Assembly: GCF_038246755.1 (NCBI RefSeq)
Contig: NZ_CP134706.1
Location: 2,046,001-2,110,000, forward strand
Origin: Micromonospora sp. FIMYZ51
Lineage (GTDB): Bacteria > Actinomycetota > Actinomycetes > Mycobacteriales > Micromonosporaceae
Direction: 5' to 3'
DNA: 64,000 bases
In this document: positions 1-6,877 of the stretch, piece after piece
Position numbering within the stretch: position 1 is the first letter of the stretch
How the letters are laid out: each line of letters opens with the position of its first letter
The notes under the pieces: model-generated
Told to the model about the DNA's origin: nothing
Seen by the model: the letters and a program-made list of their open reading frames with translations, nothing else
Databases searched by the model: none
Made by a program: the position numbers and the translations under genes

Positions 1-201
1 GGAGGCGATGAGACCGGTAATGCGGGCGGCGAATGGTGCGGTGGGGTAGGTGGCGACGTCGCAGCGGATGCGGGGGTGTCCGGCGCGGACGGCGGTGACG
101 CAGGCGTCGTGCCAAAGCTCCAAGCCGACGATGCCGCGTAGACCGATCTGGTAGGCCCCTTGCTCCCAGCCGCCCGCCCCGGCGTACAGGTCCACGATCA
201 T
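1..201 (-). CDS. DNA (cytosine-5)-methyltransferase, N-terminal part (cut by window edge)
   Basis: The minus strand from an ATG at 201 encodes a 67-residue N-terminus that runs off the window. It opens with DLYAGAGGW, matching motif I (the S-adenosylmethionine-binding D-L-F-A-G-x-G-G box) of C5 DNA methyltransferases, followed by an acidic residue in GLEL as expected for the second SAM contact, then AC..AV.AGH as seen in phage and ICE orphan methyltransferases. The start overlaps the stop of the upstream gene (ATGA, 198-201), so translation is probably coupled. The catalytic PC motif lies outside the window. In a prophage such an enzyme usually protects element DNA from host restriction; that role is inferred. 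Confidence 0.7.
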   Translation of the reverse strand, partial: MIVDLYAGAGGWEQGAYQIGLRGIVGLELWHDACVTAVRAGHPRIRCDVATYPTAPFAARITGLIAS

Positions 202-542
202 GCGGCCACCTCACGGCGGGCGTCGGCGTGACGGCGGGCGGCATCGATGTGCACGTCAAGCGCACCCAACGCGGCCAGGGCGTCCGCATCCGAGGTGCCG
301 TACATGTCGGCCAGATCGGCAGGCGTCGGCTCCGGGTTGACGTGGTCACCGGACGGCACCCAGCCGCCATCCCACACCTCACCGGCGAGGATGGCCGGCA
401 CCGTGGCGGGGTCAGACCAGGCGGCCTCATCCGACCACGACGGCAGCGGGCGAGGGCTGGTGCGGAAGTCGTCCAGGGTGCGCAGCGTCATACCGGGCCG
501 CGTGTCGGCCGTTCGGCTGGTGTGCTGTACTTGGATAGTCAC
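198..542 (-). CDS. small hypothetical phage/element protein (114 aa)
   Basis: Open reading frame of 114 residues in the minus-strand operon between the repressor-type gene and the methyltransferase. The N-terminal half is Pro/Asp/Trp rich (SPRPLPSWSDEAAWSDP), the C-terminal half is acidic and helical (DLADMYGTSDADALAALGALDVHIDAARRHAD). No catalytic motif is recognised. The stop codon overlaps the methyltransferase start by four bases, which supports real expression. Small genes of this kind fill early operons of actinophages; function unknown. Confidence 0.5.
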   Translation of the reverse strand: MTIQVQHTSRTADTRPGMTLRTLDDFRTSPRPLPSWSDEAAWSDPATVPAILAGEVWDGGWVPSGDHVNPEPTPADLADMYGTSDADALAALGALDVHIDAARRHADARREVAA

Positions 543-619
543 GTGGCTTGCTCCAATCGGTTGGTCACGTGGGGCTTGTCGGACGCCTGCCGGATGCGAC
601 CCGGTGGGCGTCCAGCCCG

Positions 620-805
620 TCAGGGGTCGATCTGCTGCCGAACCCGCAGCGCGTACTCACGCTCATCCAGCAGCCGAACCACCTGCGCCTCGCTGTCGGC
701 GATTACCGGCATCCAGTCGCCAACCCGGTCGACCGTGAAGTGGCCCGGCATCGTGCGGAGCCGCTTCGCGACACCGCCGGGACGGGTGATCAGGTCAGGC
801 TTCAT
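620..805 (-). CDS. small hypothetical protein (61 aa)
   Basis: 61 residues starting MKPDLITRPGG and ending RVRQQIDP. The ATG overlaps the stop of the next upstream gene as ATGA (802-805), supporting a translated operon member. The protein is amphipathic with an acidic/basic C-terminal helix (EAQVVRLLDEREYALRVRQQ). It is probably a small phage protein of unknown role. The 77 bp between it and the 198-542 gene hold nothing recognisable. Confidence 0.45.
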   Translation of the reverse strand: MKPDLITRPGGVAKRLRTMPGHFTVDRVGDWMPVIADSEAQVVRLLDEREYALRVRQQIDP

Positions 806-966
806 GCGGCCCGCCGCTGCGGTGCGCGTCGGGTGCGGCGCTTCGGCTGCTCAGCCGCAACCGCCTTGGGTGCGAACACCAGCCGCAGGGTGTCGACCTG
901 GGCGGTGGTGAGAGCGGGGGCGGCGGCGGTGAGCGCCTGCACCATCTGCTGTTCGGTGTCGGTCAC
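802..966 (-). CDS. small basic protein with GTG start (54 aa)
   Basis: A GTG at 966-964 opens a 54-codon frame ending TGA at 802. It starts VTDTEQQMVQALTAAAPAL and ends with a strongly basic tail (KRRTRRAPQRRA). The start overlaps the stop of the upstream HTH gene (GTGA, 963-966) and its stop overlaps the ATG of the next gene (ATGA). It therefore sits exactly in a chain of translationally coupled genes, which is the main reason to accept it. The basic tail suggests nucleic-acid contact, but no family is recognised. Confidence 0.5.
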   Translation of the reverse strand: MTDTEQQMVQALTAAAPALTTAQVDTLRLVFAPKAVAAEQPKRRTRRAPQRRAA

Positions 967-1229
967 GGGTCGCACCGCTCGAACACGCGGGTGATGGGCC
1001 AGCCGATTTCGTCGGCGAACGCGGCGGCCTGGTTGAGGCTGATGGGGTAGGTGCCGGCGAGCAGGCGGAAAAAGCTGCTGCGGCTGATGCCTAGGTGTGT
1101 GGCGAGGCTGTCGAGTCGGCGGAGGCCGAGTTTGCGGCGGGCGCGTTCGGCGGCTGCCCGGGTAAGCCTGTAGCGGGGAGTGTGGGTGTCGGTGGTGACA
1201 CCGCTGTCAGCACTCAGGGTGTCTGGCAT
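963..1229 (-). CDS. phage-type helix-turn-helix regulator (88 aa)
   Basis: An 88-residue protein whose middle holds an XRE-like HTH (residues about 38-75: RRLDSLATHLGISRSSFFRLLAGTYPIS), with the usual GIS-R-S-x-F recognition helix. It is the first gene of the minus-strand operon and diverges from the XRE repressor at 1441, so the pair resembles a lysis/lysogeny or excision switch. Two 18-bp operators lie across its start region (1185-1202, 1218-1235). No Shine-Dalgarno sequence is evident before the ATG at 1229; the message may be leaderless or start slightly downstream. Confidence 0.65.
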   Translation of the reverse strand: MPDTLSADSGVTTDTHTPRYRLTRAAAERARRKLGLRRLDSLATHLGISRSSFFRLLAGTYPISLNQAAAFADEIGWPITRVFERCDP

Positions 1230-1261
1230 GACACCATCATGCGGGTGTCATCGCTGACATG
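1185..1261. promoter_or_regulatory. three 18-bp inverted-repeat operators (GGTGTC-N6-GACACC)
   Basis: Three copies lie at 1185-1202, 1218-1235 and 1244-1261. The first two have perfect arms GGTGTC and GACACC separated by six bases; the third ends GACATG. A further half-site GTGTCA follows at about 1265. They overlap the 5' end of the minus-strand HTH gene, as expected for a repressor that shuts its operon. A fourth copy lies before the divergent repressor. Confidence 0.65.
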
Positions 1262-1388
1262 CAAGTGTCACCGATGTGTTGATCTTTTCTAAGTGAGGTT
1301 GCTCGATGTAGCCTGACCGTGTTCCGTAACCGGCATCTCGCTCTATGTGGCGAGATGGGGAACATCAGGCTGGGGGGCCAACAGTGCG

Positions 1389-1406
1389 AGTGTCACCAAT
1401 GACACC
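1389..1406. promoter_or_regulatory. fourth copy of the 18-bp operator, in front of the XRE repressor
   Basis: The sequence AGTGTC-ACCAAT-GACACC has the same arms and spacing as the copies at 1185-1261. It lies 35 bp before the preferred repressor start (ATG 1441) and covers an alternative ATG at 1399. This placement fits autoregulation by the repressor and argues for the downstream start. Confidence 0.6.
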
Positions 1407-1440
1407 TGATCTCGGCGTCTACCTGCACTATCGTGACGCC

Positions 1441-1845
1441 ATGCAGCCCGACGAAGCTGGGGTCAAGCGACTCGGCGCACTCATCCGCCGAACCCGCGAA
1501 GAACGCGGATGGACGCAAAAAGACCTAGCGGAAGAATCCGGCGTCAGCGTCGAAAGCATCAAACGCTACGAAAACGGCAAAATCCCGGAACCCAAGCGCG
1601 GCAACGTCCGCGCCGTCATCGCCGCACTCAAAATCCACCCCAGCAGAGTGCCCATCGCCCTCGGGCTCACCACCTCAGACGAACTCGACCTACCACCCCA
1701 GCCCACGCGAAGGCCCATCGTGCAACGCATCATCGACGCCGTCGAAGACCCCAACATCACCGACCGGGAACTAGACGCCATCGCCGCACTCCTCGAAGCA
1801 CGACGCCAACCACCAGCCCGCCGCGCCCGACGCAAAACCGGCTAA
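1441..1845 (+). CDS. XRE-family repressor of the serine-integrase element
   Basis: From ATG 1441 the product is 134 residues. Its N-terminal Cro/cI-type HTH (residues about 10-60) reads LIRRTREERGWTQKDLAEESGVSVESIKRYENGK, with the canonical WTQKDLAE / GVS..SIKRYE helices. The C-terminal part is Pro/Arg rich and short, without a peptidase domain, so it is not a LexA-like self-cleaving repressor. Upstream in-frame ATGs at 1345 and 1399 exist but the latter lies inside an operator. It diverges from the early operon and its stop overlaps that of the convergent integrase (1842-1845). Confidence 0.75.
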   Translation: MQPDEAGVKRLGALIRRTREERGWTQKDLAEESGVSVESIKRYENGKIPEPKRGNVRAVIAALKIHPSRVPIALGLTTSDELDLPPQPTRRPIVQRIIDAVEDPNITDRELDAIAALLEARRQPPARRARRKTG

Positions 1846-3338
1846 CCAAGCCCCTTCGCACGCCACACATCACCCCACGTGCGGTCATCACCATGCCAGC
1901 GGGACTCCGCCAACCGCCACCACGACCACGCCCCCGGCCCAGACTTGGTGGCAGGCGACAACACCACCTCCGCCAACGAGGAGATCACCAGCCGGCGCTC
2001 ACCTACCGGATACTCCGACCACCGCCGCACCAAATCGGCACGGTCATAGCCGCGCAACACCGGAGGCGTCCGCAGACGACGAACCCGCGCCGACGCCTCA
2101 TCAATCTGCGGCCGAAGCCTGCGCTCCGCCGCAGCCAAAAACGCCGCCGACGGGCCATCCGGCTTGCCCGCCGCCTCCACCAACTCCCGCAGTCGGCGCT
2201 CCAACCCCTCCAACTCGGCCTCAGCCTCCGACAGTTCGGCCGACTTCTCGGCCGGCGTGAACGCCGCATCCGCGCCCGGATCCAACAGCCGCGCCTTGAC
2301 GATCGCGTCAACTGCCGCATCCACATCCGACCGGAACGCCGACGTGCCCAGGCAGCCGCGCCACGTGCACTGGTAGCGCGGCACGCCGCGAGAATTCTTC
2401 GCCCGAACCGTCCGGCGACACTTGCCGCACAGCATCGCCCCACTGAGTTGGTGAACCAGCGTCGGATCAGCATGGTTGCGGCGCCCAGGCTGTTCCAGCA
2501 TCGCCCGCAACTGCCCGGCAGTCGCCGGGTCCAGGATCGCCGGCCACGCATTCTCAGTCACCACCAAGCCGCCGAGCACCCGATGACCCTGATAGCCGGC
2601 ATTCAACAGCAGGTTCCGGATGGTCCCGCCCTTCCACAAACCCCGACCGGACGCAGTCGGCACCCCGGCGTCGTTGAGCAGGTTCGCTTGCCGTTGCAGC
2701 GGCACCCCGGCGAGCGTGTCTTTGGCTAGCTTGAGGATCACCTTCGCCTTTTCGGCGTCGATGACCTGCTGCACCTCCCGCCGCTTATGACCGGACGGGG
2801 TGACGCTGTCTTCCAGCGGCGCCCCGTAAACGCGCCGGTAGCCGAACAGCAACGGGCCGGGCGGGCGACCCAGGTGGGCGGTGTCCAAGATTCCGTTCCT
2901 CACTCGCGCCCGCAGCTTCTCCACCTCAGCTTCGGCGGCGATGCCTTCCTTGAGGAGCTGTTCGCGGTCACGCTGGCGGCGCGGATCGTAGGTGACCGGG
3001 TCGTCGTCGCCGAACACACGGATCAACACGCCCATGTCGCGGCACAGGTCCAGGAAGTAAACCCACGACCCCATCTGCCGGTCGGTGCGGGTCACTTCCC
3101 AAACGGAAACCATCTCGCTGTTGCGGCCCCGAATCCACTCCAGCAGCGCCTCGTAGTCGGGTCTGGCCTTTTTCGCATACCGGGATGCGGAGAAGTGTGG
3201 GTCTACGAACGTGCGCCCCGGCGTGACGCCCAGGGCGGCGCAGTCGGCACGCCAAAACCGCTCTTGCCGGTCCACGCTGCGCGCCTGGTCTTTGTTCGAC
3301 TTGCGGGCGTACAGGTCGGAGCGCATGCCGCACACCAT
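1842..3338 (-). CDS. int: large serine recombinase (site-specific integrase)
   Basis: 498 residues. The N-terminal resolvase domain starts with YARKS (catalytic Ser near residue 14) and SVDRQ, typical of large serine integrases. It is followed by a recombinase domain (about residues 160-270: GPLLFGYRRVY..., N-D-A-G-V-P-T-A-S-G). A zinc ribbon has Cys pairs in CGKC...YQC...GC (about 305-330), then a coiled-coil stretch rich in Glu/Leu (about 365-430). It catalyses attP x attB recombination through a Ser-DNA link. The gene start is within 30 bp of the junction with a broken dehydrogenase gene, the usual position beside an att site. An alternative start is Met5. Confidence 0.93.
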   Translation of the reverse strand: MVCGMRSDLYARKSNKDQARSVDRQERFWRADCAALGVTPGRTFVDPHFSASRYAKKARPDYEALLEWIRGRNSEMVSVWEVTRTDRQMGSWVYFLDLCRDMGVLIRVFGDDDPVTYDPRRQRDREQLLKEGIAAEAEVEKLRARVRNGILDTAHLGRPPGPLLFGYRRVYGAPLEDSVTPSGHKRREVQQVIDAEKAKVILKLAKDTLAGVPLQRQANLLNDAGVPTASGRGLWKGGTIRNLLLNAGYQGHRVLGGLVVTENAWPAILDPATAGQLRAMLEQPGRRNHADPTLVHQLSGAMLCGKCRRTVRAKNSRGVPRYQCTWRGCLGTSAFRSDVDAAVDAIVKARLLDPGADAAFTPAEKSAELSEAEAELEGLERRLRELVEAAGKPDGPSAAFLAAAERRLRPQIDEASARVRRLRTPPVLRGYDRADLVRRWSEYPVGERRLVISSLAEVVLSPATKSGPGAWSWWRLAESRWHGDDRTWGDVWRAKGLG

Positions 3339-3340
3339 AG

Positions 3341-3372
3341 CCCGTACGCCTCAACTGCGCATCAACCAAGGC
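3341..3372. other. junction (att site) of the serine-integrase element with the host SDR gene
   Basis: The SDR reading frame can be followed left only to a TAG at 3338-3340. The codon four before the conserved Lys (AAG, 3368-3370) is TGC (Cys) instead of the Tyr codon TAC/TAT that the family requires. The simplest reading is that element sequence replaces host sequence immediately left of about 3358-3365, which places the recombination crossover here. The exact core dinucleotide cannot be fixed without the other junction. Confidence 0.6.
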
Positions 3373-3649
3373 GGCCGTGCACATGATGACCCGGAACCTG
3401 GCCCACCAGCTGGCCGGTGAGCGGATCACGGTAAACGCGATCGCACCCGGTCCGTTCGAGAGCAAAATGATGGCCTTCGCGCTTGACGATCCGGGCACCC
3501 GGGCGGCCATCGAGTCCCAGATTCCGCTGGGCCGGATTGGCCGGCCGGAGGATATGGCAGGTACCGCGATCTACCTGGCCTCCCGGGCCGGCGCCTACCT
3601 CACCGGTGCGGTGATCCCGGTAGACGGCGGCCTGACCACCCACGGCTAA
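3359..3649 (+). pseudogene. short-chain dehydrogenase/reductase, 3' half left by integration
   Basis: The frame ASTKAAVHMMTRNLA...ITVNAIAPGPF...PVDGGLTTHG is the C-terminal half of a classical SDR. It covers the active-site Lys region, the N-A-I-A-P-G motif after beta-6, the IPLGRIGRPEDMAG loop and the terminal VDGG. The Rossmann half with the TGxxxGxG motif is absent and the catalytic Tyr position is Cys, so any product is inactive. A GTG at 3377 could start a 90-residue remnant. The 5' half should lie at the far side of the inserted element, outside the window. Excision would restore the gene. Confidence 0.85.
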
Positions 3650-3686
3650 CCCACCCTCCCCGCCCTCCCCGCCCGCCCTAACCCCC

Positions 3687-3758
3687 GCGATCTTGCACTT
3701 TGTGTCCCCGCAATTGGGGCGTAAGCCGCGTATCGCAGACCGAAAGTGCATGATCGGC
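3687..3758. repeat. imperfect inverted repeat / bidirectional terminator
   Basis: The arm GCGATCTTGCACTTT (3687-3701) pairs with GAAAGTGCATGATCGGC (about 3742-3758). The loop contains a second small palindrome around CCCCGCAATTGGGG. It sits between the convergent SDR remnant and the SsgB-like gene. From memory, hairpins with this GATCTTGCACTTT core recur in Micromonosporaceae intergenic regions; this was not checked against a genome. Confidence 0.55.
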
Positions 3759-3824
3759 GTCGAGTCTTGGTTGGGGCTGGGCCGCGCGGAGCGGAGAGCT
3801 TCGCGCGGCCTTGGTCCGTCGCGG

Positions 3825-4256
3825 TCAACGGCCGGCGAGCAGCCGGTTCACCGCCGTGTCGACGTCCAGGTGCTCGGCCTCCCGGCCGCGCGGGACGACG
3901 ACGTAGGTCCGCCGCAGGAAGCGCACCAGCACGCTGCGTGGCACCTCGAACAGGGCGTTGCCGTCGGGCGACGACAGCGCCAGGGCGACGAAGTCCCCGC
4001 GCGGCGTTGCCCAGGGCCAGACCCGCACGTCTCCGATGCCGGCCGGTTCGTCAAGCCCGGTGACCAGCAACTCGCGGGCGAAGGACCAACTCACCGCCTC
4101 GCCACCGGCCGATTCGGCATGGAACAGGACATGGACCGCATACGGATCAGCAGGGTCGTATCGCAGACTGGCGCGCACCGGCAAGGCGGTTGCGTCAGGT
4201 GCGACGAGCCTTAGTGACGTCTCGACCTCTACGGTCGTCGGTCGGATGACACTCAT
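3825..4256 (-). CDS. ssgB: SsgA/SsgB-like sporulation and cell-division protein
   Basis: 143 residues matching the SsgA-like family (SALP) over its full length. Visible signatures are SLRLVAPDATALPVRASLRYDPADPYAVHVLFH, W-x-FARELL, GDVRVWPW and ALSSPDGNALFEVPR...FLRRTYVVVPRG. Overall features are closer to SsgB than SsgA. In Streptomyces SsgB recruits FtsZ to sporulation septa; SsgB-like single homologues occur in Micromonospora. It is a small cytosolic protein without a DNA-binding domain. It is monocistronic, transcribed towards the element boundary. Confidence 0.85.
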   Translation of the reverse strand: MSVIRPTTVEVETSLRLVAPDATALPVRASLRYDPADPYAVHVLFHAESAGGEAVSWSFARELLVTGLDEPAGIGDVRVWPWATPRGDFVALALSSPDGNALFEVPRSVLVRFLRRTYVVVPRGREAEHLDVDTAVNRLLAGR

Positions 4257-4844
4257 GTACGTTCTCCCCCCGGCACCGCTGCGGAACGCGCCGTCCCGCT
4301 TTTCCCATACTCAGCCGCTAGTCCTGGCTACGCTCCGCCATACGCTGACTTCACCCAGTGGTGGGAAGGGGGTCGGAAAGGCCGTGTGAATGTGAAGATT
4401 CATGTAGGATTTCCGGTTCTGCCCAGTGCGTAGATCCCGCCCGGCATCGGGTGGCTCAGTCGTCGACTTACTCCGGTAACGTCCAGTCGGCCGTTGCAGT
4501 GACGGGCTCGCGTCACACTGGGGATGAAATGGCTCGGTAAGCGATCCTCAGTGGACCTCTCGGCGACGCGAAATTCGTCGAACGTCGCGGTCCGCGCAGC
4601 CGAACAGCGGGGGTACGGGGTGCCAGAGGAGCAGGGGGACCGGCATGGTCGGTCCGTGGCCGAACGCGGTCCGTCCGGCGGTGGCCGGCCGGGCCGGGCC
4701 GGACGTGGCGACGCCAGGGGGAATGGTCCCGCCGGACGGGGTAAAACCTCAGTACGGCGAACGGGTCCGGTCGAGGCGAACGACGGTGGGTCGGTCAAGG
4801 TGAATGACAGCGCGGAACGCGAGCGCGAGGGCAGTGGTGGCACC
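4257..4844. other. intergenic region without a convincing gene
   Basis: 588 bp between the divergent SsgB-like and PGPGW genes. It must contain both promoters. In-frame extension of the PGPGW gene to an ATG at 4524 is possible but the translated leader is Gly/Arg/Ala rich and unlike the family, so it is treated as untranslated. No RNA gene or repeat was recognised. Confidence 0.4.
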
Positions 4845-5261
4845 ATGTCCGAGCGCCGCGCCCCGGCGCGCTGGCGGCAGCGGATGTCCACCACCCTGGC
4901 CCTGGTCCGGGCCAACCCCACCGGCCGGGTCGCCCTCAAGATCATGATCGGGGTGCTGGGTGCCCTCGTGGTCTGCGTCGGCATCGTGCTCATCCCGCTA
5001 CCGGGCCCCGGCTGGCTGATCGTGATCGCCGGCCTCGGCATCTGGGCGGTGGAGTTCCACTGGGCCAAGCGGCTGCTCGGATTCACCCGCCGCCACGTCC
5101 ACGGCTGGGCCAACTGGGTGAAGAAGCAATCACTCGCTGTGCGCTTCCTGATCGGCCTGCTCGGCATCGTCTTCGTCAGCGCGGTGGCCCTGTTTTCGAT
5201 CAAGCAAAGCCTCGGCATCGACGTGATCGCCAGCGTCCTGCACTACCTCGCGACGCACTGA
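4845..5261 (+). CDS. TIGR02611/PGPGW-family transmembrane protein
   Basis: From the ATG at 4845 the product has 138 residues. A hydrophobic hairpin is centred on IVLIPLPGPGWLIVIAGLGIW, the diagnostic PGPGW motif. A short amphipathic link (EFHWAKRLL) and another membrane segment near the C-terminus (FLIGLLGIVFVSAVALF) follow. The basic N-terminus (RRAPARWRQRM) is expected inside. This start fits the usual length of the family. The role is unknown; in actinomycetes it is a conserved single gene. It ends 50 bp before tRNA-Val. Confidence 0.75.
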   Translation: MSERRAPARWRQRMSTTLALVRANPTGRVALKIMIGVLGALVVCVGIVLIPLPGPGWLIVIAGLGIWAVEFHWAKRLLGFTRRHVHGWANWVKKQSLAVRFLIGLLGIVFVSAVALFSIKQSLGIDVIASVLHYLATH

Positions 5262-5311
5262 CCCCGGGTTCGCGGTCCGGACGCTCGATCGGGTAGAGTC
5301 ATCCGCGCTGA

Positions 5312-5383
5312 GGGCGATTAGCTCAGCGGGAGAGCGCTTCGTTCACACCGAAGAGGTCACTGGTTCGATCCCAGTATCGCCCA
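5312..5383 (+). tRNA. tRNA-Val (anticodon CAC)
   Basis: A 72-nt cloverleaf without encoded CCA. The acceptor stem GGGCGAT (5312-5318) pairs with ATCGCCC (5376-5382), discriminator A 5383. The D arm is GCTC...GAGC, the anticodon stem CTTCG/CGAAG has the loop TTCACAC, giving anticodon CAC (GTG codons), and the T arm contains GGTTCGATCC. Its 3' 43 bases (5341-5383) are the integration target of the two elements that follow, and the gene is kept intact because attL restores the 3' end. Confidence 0.97.
5341..5383. repeat. att repeat copy A (attL, inside tRNA-Val)
   Basis: 43 bp from GTTCACACCG to the discriminator A, covering the anticodon loop, T arm and acceptor 3' strand. The same sequence recurs at 17148-17189 (one base shorter) and 25931-25973. 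These are the direct repeats expected from tyrosine-integrase insertion into a tRNA 3' end. Confidence 0.93.
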
Positions 5384-5391
5384 CGCACGTC

Positions 5392-5424
5392 AAAGGCCAC
5401 CTTCCATCGATGAAGGTGGCCTTT
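5392..5424. terminator. bidirectional hairpin terminator between tRNA-Val and int
   Basis: Perfect 13-bp stem AAAGGCCACCTTC (5392-5404) / GAAGGTGGCCTTT (5412-5424) with a 7-base loop. A-tract and T-tract at the ends allow it to serve both the tRNA and the convergent integrase. Confidence 0.8.
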
Positions 5425-5434
5425 CTGCTGCCCG

Positions 5435-5456
5435 TACAGCAGCTAAATACAGCAGT
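5435..5456. repeat. putative integrase arm-type sites (TACAGCAG x2), left end
   Basis: TACAGCAG occurs at 5435-5442 and 5449-5456, 14 bp apart, just inside attL. Matching pairs occur inside both right ends (17044-17064 and 25827-25847), as expected for arm-binding sites of a lambda-type integrase. Confidence 0.5.
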
Positions 5457-5459
5457 TCG

Positions 5460-6680
5460 TCATTGCGTCAGGGATTCGCCGAGGCGCTTGAGCGCGTCTC
5501 TCGTTGCCTTCGAGGACACCTGCGTGTAGATCTCCATGGTCACGGAGAAGCGGGCGTGCCGGAGGATCTGCATGGCTACTCGCGGGTGGACGTCGAGGTC
5601 GGCCAGGAGGGTGGCGCAGGTCCGCCGCGCGTCGTGGACGGTGATCGGCTTGACCGCCGCCTTGTCGCAGCGGGTCTGCCAGGAGCGCTGGAAGTTGCGC
5701 GGCTCGATGGGCGTGCCGTAGCGGGTGGTGAAGACCAGGTCGTTGTCGTGCCACGCCTTACCGGCCGTCGCGCGGGCCTCGTCGCGTTGGTGTTTGCGCA
5801 GTCGCAGTGCGGCCAGGCAGATGTCGGGCAGCGGCAGGGTGGCGTCGGACGCCTGGGTCTTGGTGTCGCGGTGCAGGAGCTTTCCGCGTACGCGTTGCAG
5901 TTGCCGGCCGATGGTCAGCTCCCCGGCGTCGAGGTCGGCGTCGGCCCAGGTGAGGCCGAGGGCTTCGCCTTTGCGCAAGCCGGTGACGAGGACCAGGGCG
6001 TACGCGGCGTAGAGCGGATCGCTGGCGGCACGCGCGGATTCGAGGAACCTCCGTGCTTCGTCACTGGACCAGGACTTGCCGCGTCGACGGCGGACGGTGG
6101 CGAGGGTGACCGGCACGGCCGGGTTGCGGGTGATGAGGTCTTCGGCCTGGGCGTGGGTGAGGGCGGCCCGCAGTGCGGCCCGGATGTCGCTGACCGTGCG
6201 CGTCGACGGGACCGCCTGGCAGCACCGGCCGACCGCGCAGCAGCGCCGCTTCTCCTGACGGCGGGTGGCGTCCTTGCCCTGGGCGCAGCACTGGCAGGTG
6301 CGGGCCACCTGGTTCAGCCAGGTCTGCACGTCCCGCGCCTGGAGCCGATCGAGCCGCTTTCCCCCGAGGCCGGGGGAGAGGTAACGCCGGACGAACGTCT
6401 CGTAGGTGGCGTAGGTCAGCGGTGCCCGGTTCGGCTCGATGATCTCGGTCAGCCAGTAGGCGAGGAAGCTGCCCACAGTTGGCACACTGGTCGCCACCGG
6501 TCCGGCCTTGGCCTGCTGGTGCAGCTTGATCCACTTGTCGTGGACGGCGTCCCGGGTCTTGCCGTAGACGTACTTGCGGGTCCGCTTCCCGTCGGGCTTG
6601 GTGACCCAGACGTACGCGGCGAAGCCGTGGCGGTACGGGAAGATCGACCCTTCCCCGTTGGCGCGGGCACGGGCGGGCAT
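5460..6680 (-). CDS. int: tyrosine recombinase integrase of element 1
   Basis: 406 residues from ATG 6680, chosen because it overlaps the xis stop (TGATG) and gives the usual start MPARARANGEGSIFPY. It has an N-terminal arm-binding domain, then a SAM-like core-binding domain containing a Cys-rich insert (CQCCAQG...RRCC..GRCC), seen in actinomycete integrases. The C-terminal catalytic domain has Arg in TGLRKGEALGL, HDARR (His-x-x-Arg), RHARFS (second His) and the nucleophile Tyr in MEIYTQV. It catalyses integration into tRNA-Val. Transcribed towards attL, after rep and xis. Confidence 0.95.
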   Translation of the reverse strand: MPARARANGEGSIFPYRHGFAAYVWVTKPDGKRTRKYVYGKTRDAVHDKWIKLHQQAKAGPVATSVPTVGSFLAYWLTEIIEPNRAPLTYATYETFVRRYLSPGLGGKRLDRLQARDVQTWLNQVARTCQCCAQGKDATRRQEKRRCCAVGRCCQAVPSTRTVSDIRAALRAALTHAQAEDLITRNPAVPVTLATVRRRRGKSWSSDEARRFLESARAASDPLYAAYALVLVTGLRKGEALGLTWADADLDAGELTIGRQLQRVRGKLLHRDTKTQASDATLPLPDICLAALRLRKHQRDEARATAGKAWHDNDLVFTTRYGTPIEPRNFQRSWQTRCDKAAVKPITVHDARRTCATLLADLDVHPRVAMQILRHARFSVTMEIYTQVSSKATRDALKRLGESLTQ

Positions 6681-6877
6681 CAGGCGGCCTCCTGCCGGTC
6701 GACCTGGTCGCGGATGTAGTCGTCGACCCATTCGGGGAGGATGCGGCGGTACTTGCCGTCCTTGATGGAGCGCAGCTCACCGGTGGCGATCTTCATCTTG
6801 ACCTTGGAGATGCCGAAGCCGAGCAGCACGGCGACCTCGGCGGGCGAGTACCAGCGGGGGCGGAGTTCGTGGTTCAT
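6680..6877 (-). CDS. xis: excisionase, helix-turn-helix domain protein
   Basis: 65 residues with a MerR-like winged HTH (YSPAEVAVLLGFGISKVKMKIATGELRSIKDGKYRRILPEWVDDYI), the common excisionase/HTH_17 fold. It lies between rep and int with a four-base overlap to rep (ATGA, 6874-6877) and a one-base overlap to int, the standard rep-xis-int operon of these elements. It bends att DNA and directs Int to excision. Confidence 0.9.
   Translation of the reverse strand: MNHELRPRWYSPAEVAVLLGFGISKVKMKIATGELRSIKDGKYRRILPEWVDDYIRDQVDRQEAA

Noticed and set aside
228..911. Plus-strand 227-residue frame opposite the phage operon
   Set aside because: Arg/Pro/Gly-rich shadow of the minus-strand chain of overlapping genes; no motif and no ribosome-binding site.
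1509..2729. 406-residue plus-strand frame over the XRE and integrase genes
   Set aside because: Composition is almost only Arg, Pro, His and Gln, typical of antisense of high-GC coding DNA; it runs through two real genes.
5463..6719. 418-residue plus-strand frame opposite the integrase
   Set aside because: Val/Gly-rich antisense frame; the minus strand carries complete tyrosine recombinase motifs.
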